Source: UBA2979 sp963694535 (GTDB taxonomy: Bacteria; Chloroflexota; Dehalococcoidia; UBA2979). From it: a stretch of DNA of 23,441 bases. The notes under the pieces were generated by a model, which was given only the letters and a program-made list of their open reading frames with translations, ran no database searches and was not told where the DNA came from. The stretch lies in NCBI GenBank assembly GCA_963694535.1, contig CAVODE010000023.1, positions 1 through 23,441 on the forward strand. The letters run 5' to 3'. Made by a program: the position numbers and the translations under genes. Every line of letters starts with the position of its first letter. Positions within the stretch are counted from its first letter, which is position 1. Below, one piece after another: positions 1 to 9,067 of the stretch.

Positions 1-1
1 T

Positions 2-838
2 ATTTTAGGTAAGAGTCGTACACCTGGGGCGCTTGAAACTCTTCGAGAACAAATGGGTCTAGATAGACCAGCTTGGCAGCGATACGTTGAATGGATCTAC
101 GGAGTCCTTCGCGGAGATTTAGGCAACTCACTGGTTCAGGACAGGCCTGTAACTGAGATACTCGGAAGCCGCCTACAAAATTCACTTGTATTAGCAGTTA
201 CTGCCTTTCTTATTTCCGTACCAAGCGCCATTTTAGTTGGCGTATGGGCAGGTGTGAGACAAGGCTCAAATGCCGATCATGCTGTCAGTGTGATTTCGCT
301 GGTGGCGATTTCGCTACCAGAATTCGTAACGGGTTTTATTTTAATAGTAGTATTTTCTTCTACTCTGAATTGGCTACCCTCCTCAAGCATAGTGATGCCG
401 GGTAGTTCACCTTTCGACCGCCCGATCATTCTGATTATGCCTATTGCAACTATGACGGCCGTACTATTTGGGTACATCATGAGAATGACGCGAGCTAACG
501 TGATAGAGGCTTTGAATACAAATTACGTCAGAACAGCAATACTCAAGGGCCTACCGAAGTGGCAAGTTATTTGGAAACATGCGGTCCCCAATGCGATGCT
601 GCCTACAATCAGCGTTATTTCGATCAACGTTGGTTGGATGCTAGGTGGGTTAATAATCGTTGAAAGTGTGTTCGCCTACCCAGGTTTAGGACTTAGCTTG
701 ATAAACGCAGTGAATCGGCGTGATTTACCAATGTTACAAGCTATATCTTTATTAATCGCCGCAACATACGCAATAAGTAATCTATTTGCTGATCTTGCCT
801 ACGCATGGTTAAATCCAAGAATCAGGATTTCATCATGA
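2..838 (+). CDS. DppB-type peptide ABC transporter permease, 5' truncated by the window edge
   Basis: This is an inner-membrane permease subunit of a dipeptide/oligopeptide/nickel-type ABC importer (BPD_transp_1 family). The reading frame is open from base 2, and codons before the first ATG at 53 already read like family sequence (ILGKSRTPGALETLREQMGLD), so the start lies left of the window; full-length family members have about 310-330 residues. The usual DppB order is visible: the extracytoplasmic segment with GLDRP and GDLGNS, several hydrophobic membrane segments, and the cytoplasmic EAA-type loop (NYVRTAILKGLPKWQVIWKH) that docks on the ATPase. The C-terminus RRDLPMLQ followed by a last membrane segment and LNPRIR is typical. 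Its stop overlaps the next permease in an ATGA, indicating one operon. The substrate cannot be read from the sequence. Confidence 0.93.
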   Translation: MLGKSRTPGALETLREQMGLDRPAWQRYVEWIYGVLRGDLGNSLVQDRPVTEILGSRLQNSLVLAVTAFLISVPSAILVGVWAGVRQGSNADHAVSVISLVAISLPEFVTGFILIVVFSSTLNWLPSSSIVMPGSSPFDRPIILIMPIATMTAVLFGYIMRMTRANVIEALNTNYVRTAILKGLPKWQVIWKHAVPNAMLPTISVISINVGWMLGGLIIVESVFAYPGLGLSLINAVNRRDLPMLQAISLLIAATYAISNLFADLAYAWLNPRIRISS

Positions 839-1785
839 GCGAGAAAGCCTCAGTAGCACAACAGTCATTTGTTCGTATCAAGGATATTTTCAAACCGTTC
901 ACCAATGCCTTCAGAACACCTGCCGGACGAATTGGACTACCTCTAGTCATATTACATGTGCTCTTAGCGGTATTCGGATCGTACATAGCACCATATAGCC
1001 CGACCGACTTTTCTGATGCGACTTACGTTAGGCCATTCACGAACGCAATTGAAGGATCCATCCCACACATACTAGGAACCGACCAGTTCGGTCGAGACGT
1101 CTTCAGTCGTTTGCTGAGTGGAGCCCGGTCTATAATTCTTATATCCGCAATAGGCTCAATTCTCGGAGTGGCACTCGGTACGGCCATAGGAATGACTAGC
1201 GGTTATCTCGGTGGAAAAGCTGACGAAATAATCATGCGCATAGCTGACGGTCTGATGTCGTTTCCATCATTGCTGTTGGCGCTTTTGGTTCTATCTGTTT
1301 CAGACACACTCGTCTGGCTCGACGGAGTGTCATCAGTTTTCGCAACCGGTAAAGAATCAATCCTTGTGATTGGAACGATGGCTATCGTCCACGCACCGCG
1401 TGTTGCTCGTGTACTCAGATCTGCGACACTTACTATCAAAACACAGGAATATGTAGATTCAGCAAGACTTCGCGGAGAATCAGCTTACTATATTATTTTC
1501 AAGGAAATTCTTCCAAATGCGTTGCCGGTACTTGCTGTCGAAGGATCTGTTCGATTCTCCTACGCGATACTTTTAGCATCCTCTCTGGGATTTCTCGGCC
1601 TTGGAGTCGAGCCACCTTCGCCGGATTGGGGTGCAATGATCTCGGACAGTCGGTCGATTTTAACCCGTGCTCCATGGGTTCCGCTTGCGCCGGCGGCGGC
1701 AGTTGCCTCACTGGTTGTTGGAGTGAATTTATTAACTGAGGGTATTCGTGATGCCCAAAAACTACCGACGGAGCTACCAGAATGA
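835..1785 (+). CDS. DppC-type peptide ABC transporter permease
   Basis: This is the second inner-membrane permease of the importer begun by the preceding gene; the two would form the heterodimeric channel. I place the start at ATG 835, giving 316 residues, because it overlaps the upstream stop as ATGA and has AGGA at 824-827 with a 7-nt spacer. An in-frame ATG at 805 has no ribosome binding site. Visible family marks are the N-terminal membrane anchor, LGTDQFGRDVFSRLLSGARSI, the EAA loop (QEYVDSARLRGESAYYIIFK followed by EILPN), the LGFLGLGVEPPSPDWG segment near the C-terminus, and the final LLTEGIRDA. The length is normal. It overlaps the following ATPase gene by 4 bp, so translation of B, C and DF is probably coupled. 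Confidence 0.95.
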   Translation: MSEKASVAQQSFVRIKDIFKPFTNAFRTPAGRIGLPLVILHVLLAVFGSYIAPYSPTDFSDATYVRPFTNAIEGSIPHILGTDQFGRDVFSRLLSGARSIILISAIGSILGVALGTAIGMTSGYLGGKADEIIMRIADGLMSFPSLLLALLVLSVSDTLVWLDGVSSVFATGKESILVIGTMAIVHAPRVARVLRSATLTIKTQEYVDSARLRGESAYYIIFKEILPNALPVLAVEGSVRFSYAILLASSLGFLGLGVEPPSPDWGAMISDSRSILTRAPWVPLAPAAAVASLVVGVNLLTEGIRDAQKLPTELPE

Positions 1786-3839
1786 CCAATGACTCAACTG
1801 ATAAGACAGACTCAACTCCCCTTCTAGAAGTTAAAAATCTAGGGGTAAGCTTTTTCACACCACGTGGAACTGTGCGCGCTGTGCGTGATGCATCATTTAC
1901 CGTACGACGAGGTGAAGTGGTTGGGCTTGTTGGAGAATCCGGTTGTGGCAAGTCAACCGTTGCCTATTCAATTATGGGATATCTCCCAGGTATCGTACAG
2001 GTTGATGGTGAAATCTTGTATAACGGCAGAAACTTAGTCGACATTGATGAATCTGAATTAGAATCCCTTCGTGGAAATCGAATAGCAATGGTCTACCAGG
2101 ATCCTCAAACATCGTTGAATCCAACAATGAAAATTGGGCCACAAATGGAAGAGGTGTTAAAAACGCATCTTAATCTTGAAAAACAGGAAGTTCGATCCAA
2201 GGCAATTGAACTCTTTGAATCTGTAGGCTTAGCTTCTCCAGATACTATCGGCGAACGATATCCTCATGAGCTCTCGGGAGGGATGCAACAACGCGTTGTG
2301 ATAGCACTCGCGCTCGCGTGTGAGCCTGACTTACTAATCATGGATGAACCTACGACAGGACTTGATGTAACGACTGAAGCCACAATACTTGACTTGATAG
2401 TTGACCTAAAAGATCGTGTAAATGCTGGGATTCTTTTTGTTAGCCATAACCTAGGCGTAATTGCCCGAGTAGCTGATCGCGTAACAGTAATGTATGCGTC
2501 ACAAACTGTCGAAGATGCTGAAGTAAGAGACATCTTTAACTCCCCGCGACATCCATATACTGCGGGATTACTTTCGTGCGTGCCAAAGCCTGCAAACGAG
2601 CTCGGTATTACGCCTCGACTAAAAAGTATTCCCGGATCGGTTTTTGAAGCTCGACTTGAAGCAGGCAACGAATGCCTGTTTGCCCCGAGGTGCCCGATTT
2701 CACGGGATGAATGCACCCAAAAAGCTCCCGAAGTAACTGATATTGATGGCCATCGGGTGCGATGTTTTTTTCCTGATGATGTTACGGCAGATATATGGGG
2801 AGAATTAAAACCTCGGCGCGATTTCGAAAGTGACGACGATTCTGTCGTTATTGAAGCAAATGATCTGAACGTTCGATATCGTTCGCGACAAGGAAAAAAA
2901 TACATCCTGTTCGGAGATGAGGCACAAGCGCCGGTCCGTGCCGTAGTTGACGCCAACTTTAAGGTCAAGAAATCAAGGACTTTAGGAATTGTCGGCGAGA
3001 GCGGCTCAGGCAAGTCGACAACTGCGCGTGCTCTTATAGGACTGACTCAAAAATCTTCAGGAACGATGCTTCTAAATGGAGATGAACTCGAGACTGATTC
3101 TGCAAATCGCAGCAGCGACCAACGTGCAGACTTACGGATGGTTTTTCAGAACCCAACTGCGTCACTCAATCCCAAATTGCCTATAAAACATGCCATTACC
3201 AGATCATTGAAGCTCTTTGGGAACCTAGATAATCAAGGCGCCTATGATGAAGCTCGAGCTTTATTAGAGGCAGTTGGTCTTAATCCAGACTACATCGAGC
3301 GCATCCCTAGTGAATTATCTGGTGGGGAGCAGCAACGAGTTGCACTGGCATCCGCATTTGCTGCAAATCCTAAAGCAATTCTGGCTGATGAAGCTGTCTC
3401 CGCTTTGGACGTGTCTGTGCAGGCACAAGTGCTCAATTTACTGCTTCATAATCAACAGGAAAATGAAACTAGTTTTGTATTTATATCCCATGACCTAGGG
3501 GTAGTCAGGTACGTGTCCGATGACATTATGGTCATGTACGCGGGACATGTGGCTGAGCAGGGACCGGCTGATGATGTCCTATCTTCACCATCTCACCCTT
3601 ACACGGAAGCATTATTATCTGCGGCACCTGAGCCTGACCCCGATGCTACACCCAGTATAATTAGACTGGATGGCGCAGTACCCACCATGCGAGATCGCTT
3701 TACTGGATGTTTTTTCGCCGACCGATGCCATAGAAAAATTGATGAGCGATGCGATGAAATAGAACCACCTGCCCAGTCAGGGAATTCGCCCGACCATATT
3801 ATTAGATGCCATATCCCAATCAACGATCTAGTGTCCTAA
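1782..3839 (+). CDS. Fused double ATPase of the peptide ABC transporter (DppD-DppF fusion)
   Basis: This cytoplasmic protein of 685 residues carries both ATP-binding domains that drive the BC permease pair. The first domain has Walker A GESGCGKST (about 51-59), signature LSGGMQQR (164-171), Walker B LLIMDEPTTGLD (184-195) and SHNLG at 221-225. A cysteine-bearing oligopeptide-transporter extension with C298, C304 and C311 (CLFAPRC) follows, up to RCFFP. The second domain starts near 355, with Walker A GESGSGKST (405-413), signature LSGGEQQR (512-519), Walker B AILADEAVSALD (532-543) and H-loop SHDLG (569-573). A second cysteine extension (GCFFADRC) ends the protein. DEA replaces the commoner DEP after the second Walker B; the catalytic Glu is kept. 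The start has GGAG at 1770-1773, 8 nt upstream. Fused DppD-DppF proteins are known in many bacteria. Confidence 0.95.
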   Translation: MTNDSTDKTDSTPLLEVKNLGVSFFTPRGTVRAVRDASFTVRRGEVVGLVGESGCGKSTVAYSIMGYLPGIVQVDGEILYNGRNLVDIDESELESLRGNRIAMVYQDPQTSLNPTMKIGPQMEEVLKTHLNLEKQEVRSKAIELFESVGLASPDTIGERYPHELSGGMQQRVVIALALACEPDLLIMDEPTTGLDVTTEATILDLIVDLKDRVNAGILFVSHNLGVIARVADRVTVMYASQTVEDAEVRDIFNSPRHPYTAGLLSCVPKPANELGITPRLKSIPGSVFEARLEAGNECLFAPRCPISRDECTQKAPEVTDIDGHRVRCFFPDDVTADIWGELKPRRDFESDDDSVVIEANDLNVRYRSRQGKKYILFGDEAQAPVRAVVDANFKVKKSRTLGIVGESGSGKSTTARALIGLTQKSSGTMLLNGDELETDSANRSSDQRADLRMVFQNPTASLNPKLPIKHAITRSLKLFGNLDNQGAYDEARALLEAVGLNPDYIERIPSELSGGEQQRVALASAFAANPKAILADEAVSALDVSVQAQVLNLLLHNQQENETSFVFISHDLGVVRYVSDDIMVMYAGHVAEQGPADDVLSSPSHPYTEALLSAAPEPDPDATPSIIRLDGAVPTMRDRFTGCFFADRCHRKIDERCDEIEPPAQSGNSPDHIIRCHIPINDLVS

Positions 3840-3951
3840 GTTACGAGTCCTCAAGGCTTCAACTCAAGCAAAAACATTGATATCTTTGTGATAGTCTCGG
3901 CGCGGGGATAAAAATAAGTAGCCAACACTGCTTTCCTTAGCGGAGCTTACA

Positions 3952-3986
3952 GAAAGGGGAGTTGGGCATTTCTCAGCTCCTCTTTC
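3952..3986 (+). other. 15-bp hairpin in the spacer between the ABC operon and the phosphatase gene
   Basis: Bases 3952-3966 pair with 3972-3986 over 15 positions without a gap (12 Watson-Crick pairs and three G-U wobbles), closing a 5-nt CATTT loop. No clear U-run follows on the + strand, so it is not a textbook intrinsic terminator. It could end the upstream operon or structure the leader of the phosphatase gene that starts 68 bp downstream. GGAGCT at 3942-3947 is the exact complement of AGCTCC at 3975-3980 inside the right arm, so a competing, weaker fold is possible. The rest of 3840-4054 shows no gene. Confidence 0.5.
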
Positions 3987-4054
3987 CCATAAAGATTTTG
4001 CTGATAAAAAAAGTCGATTAACAAGAACGAAATCTGACAGCAAAAGAGAAAAAT

Positions 4055-4801
4055 ATGCCGCAAATGATCGAAACTCAGGGAACATTCAACTTCCGAGATT
4101 TCGGGGGATACACGACTGCGACAGGTCATCAGATCAAATCAAATCTTTTATTTCGATGTGGATCACCAGATCTTATTGAAGCTGACGAAGCTCGAAGCCT
4201 GCAAAAACAATTCTCGATTCGGACGGTTATAGACCTCCGGCATCCGGATGAATTGAGACCAACCAGAGGCGCACTTATTCCGCTAGTGGATAATAGATAT
4301 CACCTTTCAGTCATCGATGATTCTCAAAATATGAAATCTAATACAGCTGCGCTTGACGTTGCGTATGGTGTTGGACAATCAGGGCCACGCTACTTTTCGC
4401 TTCTTGAGCGAGGGGAAACTATGTGGCGAGAAGTCATCAGCGTCGTTCTAGATCCTGAGTCTTATCCCATTTTGGCACACTGCACCGCCGGAAAAGACCG
4501 GACCGGAGTAACAGCTGCGTTACTCTTGGACTTACTCGGTGTTGATACTGACACTATTGCTGAAGACTATGCACTGAGCAGCAGAAGTGCTGATCGACTT
4601 TATGATTATCTGGTCGAGGGTGGCCGAGAACTTGAAGGAACACGCGAAGAAGCTATCGAAAGAATGCTCACTCCCCGGACGTATATGGATGACTTTCTTT
4701 CTCTACTCCACAAAAATTATGGCGACGCGGAAACATATATTAAAAAACTGGGCTTCACTGAAAGTGATATCAACGATATTCGCCAGTTTCTTCTAGAATG
4801 A
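4055..4801 (+). CDS. Tyrosine-protein phosphatase-like enzyme (Y_phosphatase3 type)
   Basis: This is a predicted cytoplasmic phosphatase of 248 residues, with no signal peptide or membrane segment. The N-terminal NFRDFGGY (12-19), LLFRCGSP (31-38) and VIDLRHPDE (58-66) are marks of the bacterial/fungal tyrosine-phosphatase family with a CX5R loop. The active-site loop HCTAGKDRTG is present at 142-151, giving nucleophile Cys143 and phosphate-binding Arg149. The Lys after Gly and the Asp before Arg resemble members that hydrolyse phosphotyrosine or phosphoinositide-like substrates, so the real substrate is open. ATG 4055 is chosen, with only a weak purine-rich AAAGAGAAA ahead of it; Met4 is an alternative. 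It overlaps an orphan DppC-type permease gene by ATGA, so the two are probably made together. Confidence 0.88.
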   Translation: MPQMIETQGTFNFRDFGGYTTATGHQIKSNLLFRCGSPDLIEADEARSLQKQFSIRTVIDLRHPDELRPTRGALIPLVDNRYHLSVIDDSQNMKSNTAALDVAYGVGQSGPRYFSLLERGETMWREVISVVLDPESYPILAHCTAGKDRTGVTAALLLDLLGVDTDTIAEDYALSSRSADRLYDYLVEGGRELEGTREEAIERMLTPRTYMDDFLSLLHKNYGDAETYIKKLGFTESDINDIRQFLLE

Positions 4802-5757
4802 GTGGAAATCAGAGTCGCAAATCGGCTCTGTACCTGAATAGACACGAAAACCCACCACACTTAGTTACGATTTCCAAGAGCTGCGGCCGGTTTATTAAAA
4901 GATACCCGCTGGGCGCTATCGGCGGCGTATTGATAACACTGTTGGTGCTAATGGCCATCGCCCCACAACTCTTCACTCCACTCGAAACGCAGACATCTGA
5001 CTATGTCATCGGCGTTCATATAAAAGACAGGTTTCTTAGCCCAAATAGTACGGCTTGGTTTGGAACTAATGGTCTCGGCCGTGATATGTATGCACGACTT
5101 ATCTACGGCGCGCGTACAGCGATTATCATAGGCTTCGGAGCAGTATTACTGGGAAAAACCCTATCCACAACTTTGGGAATTACATCAGCATTTCTGGGCG
5201 GTTGGACCGATGCAATTCTTCAGCGATTCGTTGAAGTCTTTCAATCTATACCTACCATCTTATTTCTGATAATAGCTGTCGTTGCGTTTGAATCAAAAAT
5301 TCCAGATTTTGGCCCGTTGTCATCAGACATGCTGATAATAGTGATTTGTGTGTCCATTGATACTGGATTTCAAAGCTCTCGAACAGTCCGAGGAGTTGCT
5401 CTTGCACTTCGAGAGGAAACCTATGTAGAGGCAGCTGTTTCGCTCGGTGCTACCAATACACGCATAATGCGTCAACATATTCTTCCGAATTTATTTCAGT
5501 ACGTAATCGTTTCAGCATCACTTTTCGTGGGATCTGCGGTGCTTCTTGAATCCGTACTCTCGTTCTTGGGATATGGAGTCCAACCCCCAAATCCTTCGTG
5601 GGGGCGTGAGCTCAATGATGCGCGAGAAGAGTTAGCTAGATATCCCCATCTTGCGTTCTTCCCCGGTTTATTTATTTTCCTGACAGTCTGGTCGTTCAAT
5701 ATGTTCGGAGATTCGCTTCGAGATAAACTGGACCCGCGACTTCGTGGAACTTCCTAA
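4798..5757 (+). CDS. Orphan DppC-type peptide ABC transporter permease
   Basis: This is an inner-membrane permease of the BPD_transp_1 family, DppC branch, with 319 residues. After a hydrophilic N-terminus of about 35 residues comes the first membrane helix (GAIGGVLITLLVLMAIAPQ), then the family segment WFGTNGLGRDMYARLIYGAR. The EAA loop is complete (ETYVEAAVSLGATNTRIMRQ then HILPNL), followed by LESVLSFLGYGVQPPNPSWG and a last membrane segment before DKLDPRLRG. It looks intact and functional. Unusually, no DppB partner, ATPase or binding protein is adjacent: the upstream gene is a phosphatase sharing an ATGA overlap, and the downstream gene is convergent on the other strand. It may pair with permease and ATPase products encoded elsewhere, for example those at the left of this window. 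There is no strong ribosome binding site, consistent with translational coupling. Confidence 0.93.
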   Translation: MSGNQSRKSALYLNRHENPPHLVTISKSCGRFIKRYPLGAIGGVLITLLVLMAIAPQLFTPLETQTSDYVIGVHIKDRFLSPNSTAWFGTNGLGRDMYARLIYGARTAIIIGFGAVLLGKTLSTTLGITSAFLGGWTDAILQRFVEVFQSIPTILFLIIAVVAFESKIPDFGPLSSDMLIIVICVSIDTGFQSSRTVRGVALALREETYVEAAVSLGATNTRIMRQHILPNLFQYVIVSASLFVGSAVLLESVLSFLGYGVQPPNPSWGRELNDAREELARYPHLAFFPGLFIFLTVWSFNMFGDSLRDKLDPRLRGTS

Positions 5758-5764
5758 CCCCCAC

Positions 5765-7579
5765 TCAGTTGCATTTCAATACGATCCAACCTCGAATTTT
5801 CATAAACCCTGGATCGCGCGTGCAATAGTCATCAGTTATCGTTGTTAAATCATTCAGGAGTCCGAGTCCAAATCGGCTTTGTGACATTAGGATATATGGT
5901 AAATCTCCGTTTGAAAGTAACGCCCTTAAACTAGCATCGTTTATCATCAACTCCCGCCAATATTCATTCCACACTGGTAAAATCGATGAACCAGTAAAGG
6001 CAATTGCCTCACCCGCGTTGTTTATTCCGTCAATCCCGAATCTGTATTTCGAATCGCCTTGAGCGGGGAGCATTGAAATTAGTTGTTCCGCGGGAACACG
6101 TCGCCAGCTTGCCAGCGTATCAGGCGTCAGTTCTTTTCCTTGATAATCGGCTGATGCGAATATGACCGGATTAGGAATAGTAATTTGTGACCGTGGTGAA
6201 AATGAAATAATCCATAAGGAAACAAGTAGTGGAAACAGTAGCAACCCTAAGATTTTTGGAACACTATGCCTCGGCCATGAACGCAACATCCCTATATATT
6301 CGATACAACCGATACAAAATACTACTGGAGCCACGAAATAAATTGTAAACCGCAGACCTGGGTATTCAGCGGTAATCATCCAAATATATCCAAGTGCTGC
6401 AAGGGCGACGATGGGGCTGACATACTTATACATACGACCGCTAACGGTTCGGAAATTTACCAAACCATAGCCTGCCATTACTGCAATAGCTGGTGCAAAC
6501 GACTCGATATAGTGCATGGGTGCTCTGTTAGAAAAGCTAAACAATAGAACGCCCGTCAAAAACCATACAGCCCAAAATATGCCTGGGCCCGAAAACAATT
6601 TCTTGTATTGAATCAAAGATAAAACAAGTCCAATAAATCCAAGAATTATTGAAAATCCGATTAGTGAGGCATTGGCTCCAGTAAACAGGCGAAAGAGTCC
6701 TCTGTCTCCAACGCCCCAGAGTCTGGCCCATGTGTCGAGTGATACAGATCCACCAGACGGTTTCAGAATAGGTTGGAAAATAGTGACATCTGTCGGAAGT
6801 ATTCGTTCAATTCCATTGTATAAAAACGCTAAACTGAGAGCGCTCCCGTTTGGGTCATTCATTATCTGAGGGTGAGAACCAGGCGCTAGAAAATCAACCC
6901 AGACTATCCAAGATAGTGCTGTTCCTAACAAAATCAATCCAGATAAAATAATCAAACACGCTTTTTCGCGAATGTCCTCATGCCACCTAACCAAAATATA
7001 GATTGCTGCGGCAGGTAATAATACGAAGCCTTCGAAAAACTTGATATTAAATAAAAGTCCCATTATTAAACCCCACACCAAAATCAGTCTCGGGTGCTTT
7101 TCAACCGCAGTAATTAGAATCCAAGCTGAAAAAACGGTGCCCAACATAAGGAGTCCGTCCATAGTTGAATCTCGTGAAGTAGCAATTGATTCCGGGAAAA
7201 TAGCGATTACAAAAGCTGACGCAAGACCGACAGTTATACCAAGATCTCTTCGTGACGCAAAAAAAGTAATCGGAATTGAGAGCGTGCTAGCCAGTACCAT
7301 TGGACCTATTAATCCATAAGCATTAAAACCAAACAATTTAGTTGATATCACCTGAAGCCATAAAGCTAATGGCGGTTTATCAACACTTATAGTCCCCTCA
7401 GGATCGAACGCCGCATAAAAAAAATTATGGAGAGACTCTCCCATAGAGCGAATCGTCGCTGCATAAAATAAATTTCCAAGTCCGAGGCTTTCCAAATTAT
7501 AAAATCGAAGACAGGCACCAAGTACTGTAATCAGAAATAGCGCACATAATGGGCTGCGGTAAAACAGCAACTTCTTCAT
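5765..7579 (-). CDS. Polytopic membrane glycosyltransferase, GT39/ArnT-like (YkcB type)
   Basis: This protein of 604 residues is largely hydrophobic, with roughly 11-13 membrane segments. It resembles the GT39-like family that uses polyprenyl-phosphate sugars to glycosylate lipids or proteins outside the membrane. The N-terminal signature is clear: GNLFYAATIRSM, then LHNFFYAAFDPEGTISVDKPP, with Asp59 and Asp67 as the likely functional acids of the first extracytoplasmic loop. A later extracytoplasmic loop carries NRAPMHYIESFAPA, and a soluble C-terminal domain of about 130 residues holds the SADYQGKELTPD region. It is somewhat shorter than many relatives, which have 650-750 residues. It is convergent with the orphan permease (7-bp gap) and divergent from the CoA-transferase. 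No strong ribosome binding site precedes ATG 7579. Acceptor and sugar are unknown. Confidence 0.85.
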   Translation of the reverse strand: MKKLLFYRSPLCALFLITVLGACLRFYNLESLGLGNLFYAATIRSMGESLHNFFYAAFDPEGTISVDKPPLALWLQVISTKLFGFNAYGLIGPMVLASTLSIPITFFASRRDLGITVGLASAFVIAIFPESIATSRDSTMDGLLMLGTVFSAWILITAVEKHPRLILVWGLIMGLLFNIKFFEGFVLLPAAAIYILVRWHEDIREKACLIILSGLILLGTALSWIVWVDFLAPGSHPQIMNDPNGSALSLAFLYNGIERILPTDVTIFQPILKPSGGSVSLDTWARLWGVGDRGLFRLFTGANASLIGFSIILGFIGLVLSLIQYKKLFSGPGIFWAVWFLTGVLLFSFSNRAPMHYIESFAPAIAVMAGYGLVNFRTVSGRMYKYVSPIVALAALGYIWMITAEYPGLRFTIYFVAPVVFCIGCIEYIGMLRSWPRHSVPKILGLLLFPLLVSLWIISFSPRSQITIPNPVIFASADYQGKELTPDTLASWRRVPAEQLISMLPAQGDSKYRFGIDGINNAGEAIAFTGSSILPVWNEYWRELMINDASLRALLSNGDLPYILMSQSRFGLGLLNDLTTITDDYCTRDPGFMKIRGWIVLKCN

Positions 7580-7674
7580 TTATTTATGCTTTTCACGGTA
7601 AATTCTCCTGAATAGATCGACCTGATCTCATCACTTCAAGTAGGATGGTATCGGCTCCAAGGAAAGTTGTCTAA

Positions 7675-8976
7675 ATGAACGAACACAACCCTGCGCACCG
7701 TCCACTATCAGGAACAACGGTACTGGAATTCGCCTCAATACTTGCCATTCCATCCTGCGGTGTTCACCTCGCCGATATGGGTGCTGATGTTATTAAAGTA
7801 GAACCTCTGACTGGCGATCCCCATCGATATGGAATCGGACCAATAATACCCGATGAGAGCAAGGGATTTACAACAATGAACAGAGGCAAGAAAGGTATTG
7901 CTCTCGACCTTGCAGCTCCCGAATCAAGACAAATCATCAAGCGACTTGTCGAACAAGCCGACATCATCTTAATGTCTCTGAAATTATCTGACCTAACGAA
8001 GTTTGGACTCGAATATGAAGACGTCAAAAAGTGGAATGAACGGATTGTATTTTTAGAGCATGCGCCATATGGGCGATCAGGACCTTACGGGCAAGAAGGT
8101 GGTTATGACGTTGTTGCACAAGGAATGTCAGGATTAGCTTCAGTGATGGCACGAGATGTTAATGGAATCCCAAGTGTCTTAACTCCAGCGGTTGCTGACA
8201 TGGCAACCGGATTAGCATCGGCTCTAGCAGTAATAACCGCACTCCGACATCGTGACCTCACAGGTGAGGGGCAAAAAGTCAGCACCAGTCTTTTACAAAC
8301 GTCACTCATACTCGCGGGAAATAGAATTCATTGGTTTGCTGCTACAGATCCTGACGTATGGGATTCAGCTGCCGAAGCACTGTCAGATGCTCAACATGAC
8401 GGAAAGACCTTTGAACAGCAACGTGATGTTTACACAGCGATAACAAATCCTGGTGGAGGCCTCGCCACGAACACTTACTTTCGATACTATCGAGCTACTG
8501 ATCAGTTTTTTTCAGTAGGTGCGCTCAGCCATAATCTCCGAACTAAATTTTGTTCAGTTCTTGGTGTCACCGATCCAAGAACCAGTGAATTTAATATGAG
8601 TAATCCTGATGATTATGACCAGCTAGTCAGCTTTACTCGACAATGCGAAGATATTATTCGAGGAAAAGTCGCTCAACATTGGATAGAATTATTCAGAAAA
8701 AATGGAGTTCCAAGCGGACCATTCAATTTTCCTCATCAAGTGTTCGACGAGCAGCAAATTGCCGATAATAACTTCATCCTTGAATTAGAACACAAGATGC
8801 TTGGGAAATATAAAACCTATGGCCCCGCAATACAAATGGAAAAAACCCCCGTATTTCCTAATTCCTCCTCCCCTAGTTTGGGTGAACACACGAGGGAAGT
8901 ATTAGTGAGCCTTGGTTATGTTGATGAGGAAATAGATCACCTCATCGAAAAAAATATTATCCGACAGTATGAGTAA
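7675..8976 (+). CDS. Class III CoA-transferase (CaiB/BaiF family)
   Basis: This cytoplasmic enzyme of 433 residues is predicted to move CoA between carboxylic acids. The family opening is clear: LSGTTVLEFASILAIPSCGVHLADMGADVIKVEP (11-44), then GDP, NRGKKGIALDL (69-79) and the YGRSGPYGQEGGYDVVAQGMSGL segment (132-154). Asp175 in PAVADMATGLASA corresponds to the nucleophilic aspartate that forms the acyl-enzyme anhydride in formyl-CoA transferase. The C-terminus keeps the LGEHTREVL motif typical of the family. The start ATG has AAGGAAAG 8 nt upstream. The gene is alone on its strand but faces, tail to tail, an operon with an enoyl-CoA hydratase-like enzyme, so both may belong to one carboxylic-acid degradation route. 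The acid substrate cannot be inferred. Confidence 0.94.
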   Translation: MNEHNPAHRPLSGTTVLEFASILAIPSCGVHLADMGADVIKVEPLTGDPHRYGIGPIIPDESKGFTTMNRGKKGIALDLAAPESRQIIKRLVEQADIILMSLKLSDLTKFGLEYEDVKKWNERIVFLEHAPYGRSGPYGQEGGYDVVAQGMSGLASVMARDVNGIPSVLTPAVADMATGLASALAVITALRHRDLTGEGQKVSTSLLQTSLILAGNRIHWFAATDPDVWDSAAEALSDAQHDGKTFEQQRDVYTAITNPGGGLATNTYFRYYRATDQFFSVGALSHNLRTKFCSVLGVTDPRTSEFNMSNPDDYDQLVSFTRQCEDIIRGKVAQHWIELFRKNGVPSGPFNFPHQVFDEQQIADNNFILELEHKMLGKYKTYGPAIQMEKTPVFPNSSSPSLGEHTREVLVSLGYVDEEIDHLIEKNIIRQYE

Positions 8977-9005
8977 TAAATATTATCGCGTGTGTAGCCT
9001 TCCTC

Positions 9006-9041
9006 CTGTAATTTTACAGTGGCAATTACCAATTACATTGG
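9006..9041. terminator. Two small hairpins between convergent genes
   Basis: CTGTAATTTTACAG (9006-9019) is a 6-bp inverted repeat around TT, and CCAATTACATTGG (9029-9041) is a 5-bp stem with a 3-nt loop. Both lie in the 91-bp gap between the convergent CoA-transferase and MFS genes, where a bidirectional stop would be expected. Neither has a good U-run, so assignment as terminators is weak. Confidence 0.2.
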
Positions 9042-9067
9042 CACGCAGCCTGCATCACTAACAAAAA

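Noticed and set aside
805..834. ATG 805 as the start of the first DppC permease.
   Set aside because: It has no ribosome binding site and would overlap the upstream gene by 34 bp; ATG 835 has AGGA 7 nt upstream and the same ATGA overlap as its neighbours.
2264..3013. Long antisense frame of 249 codons across the ATPase fusion gene.
   Set aside because: It lies wholly inside a gene with complete ABC ATPase motifs, is rich in Ser, Thr and Arg as shadows usually are, and matches no known fold.
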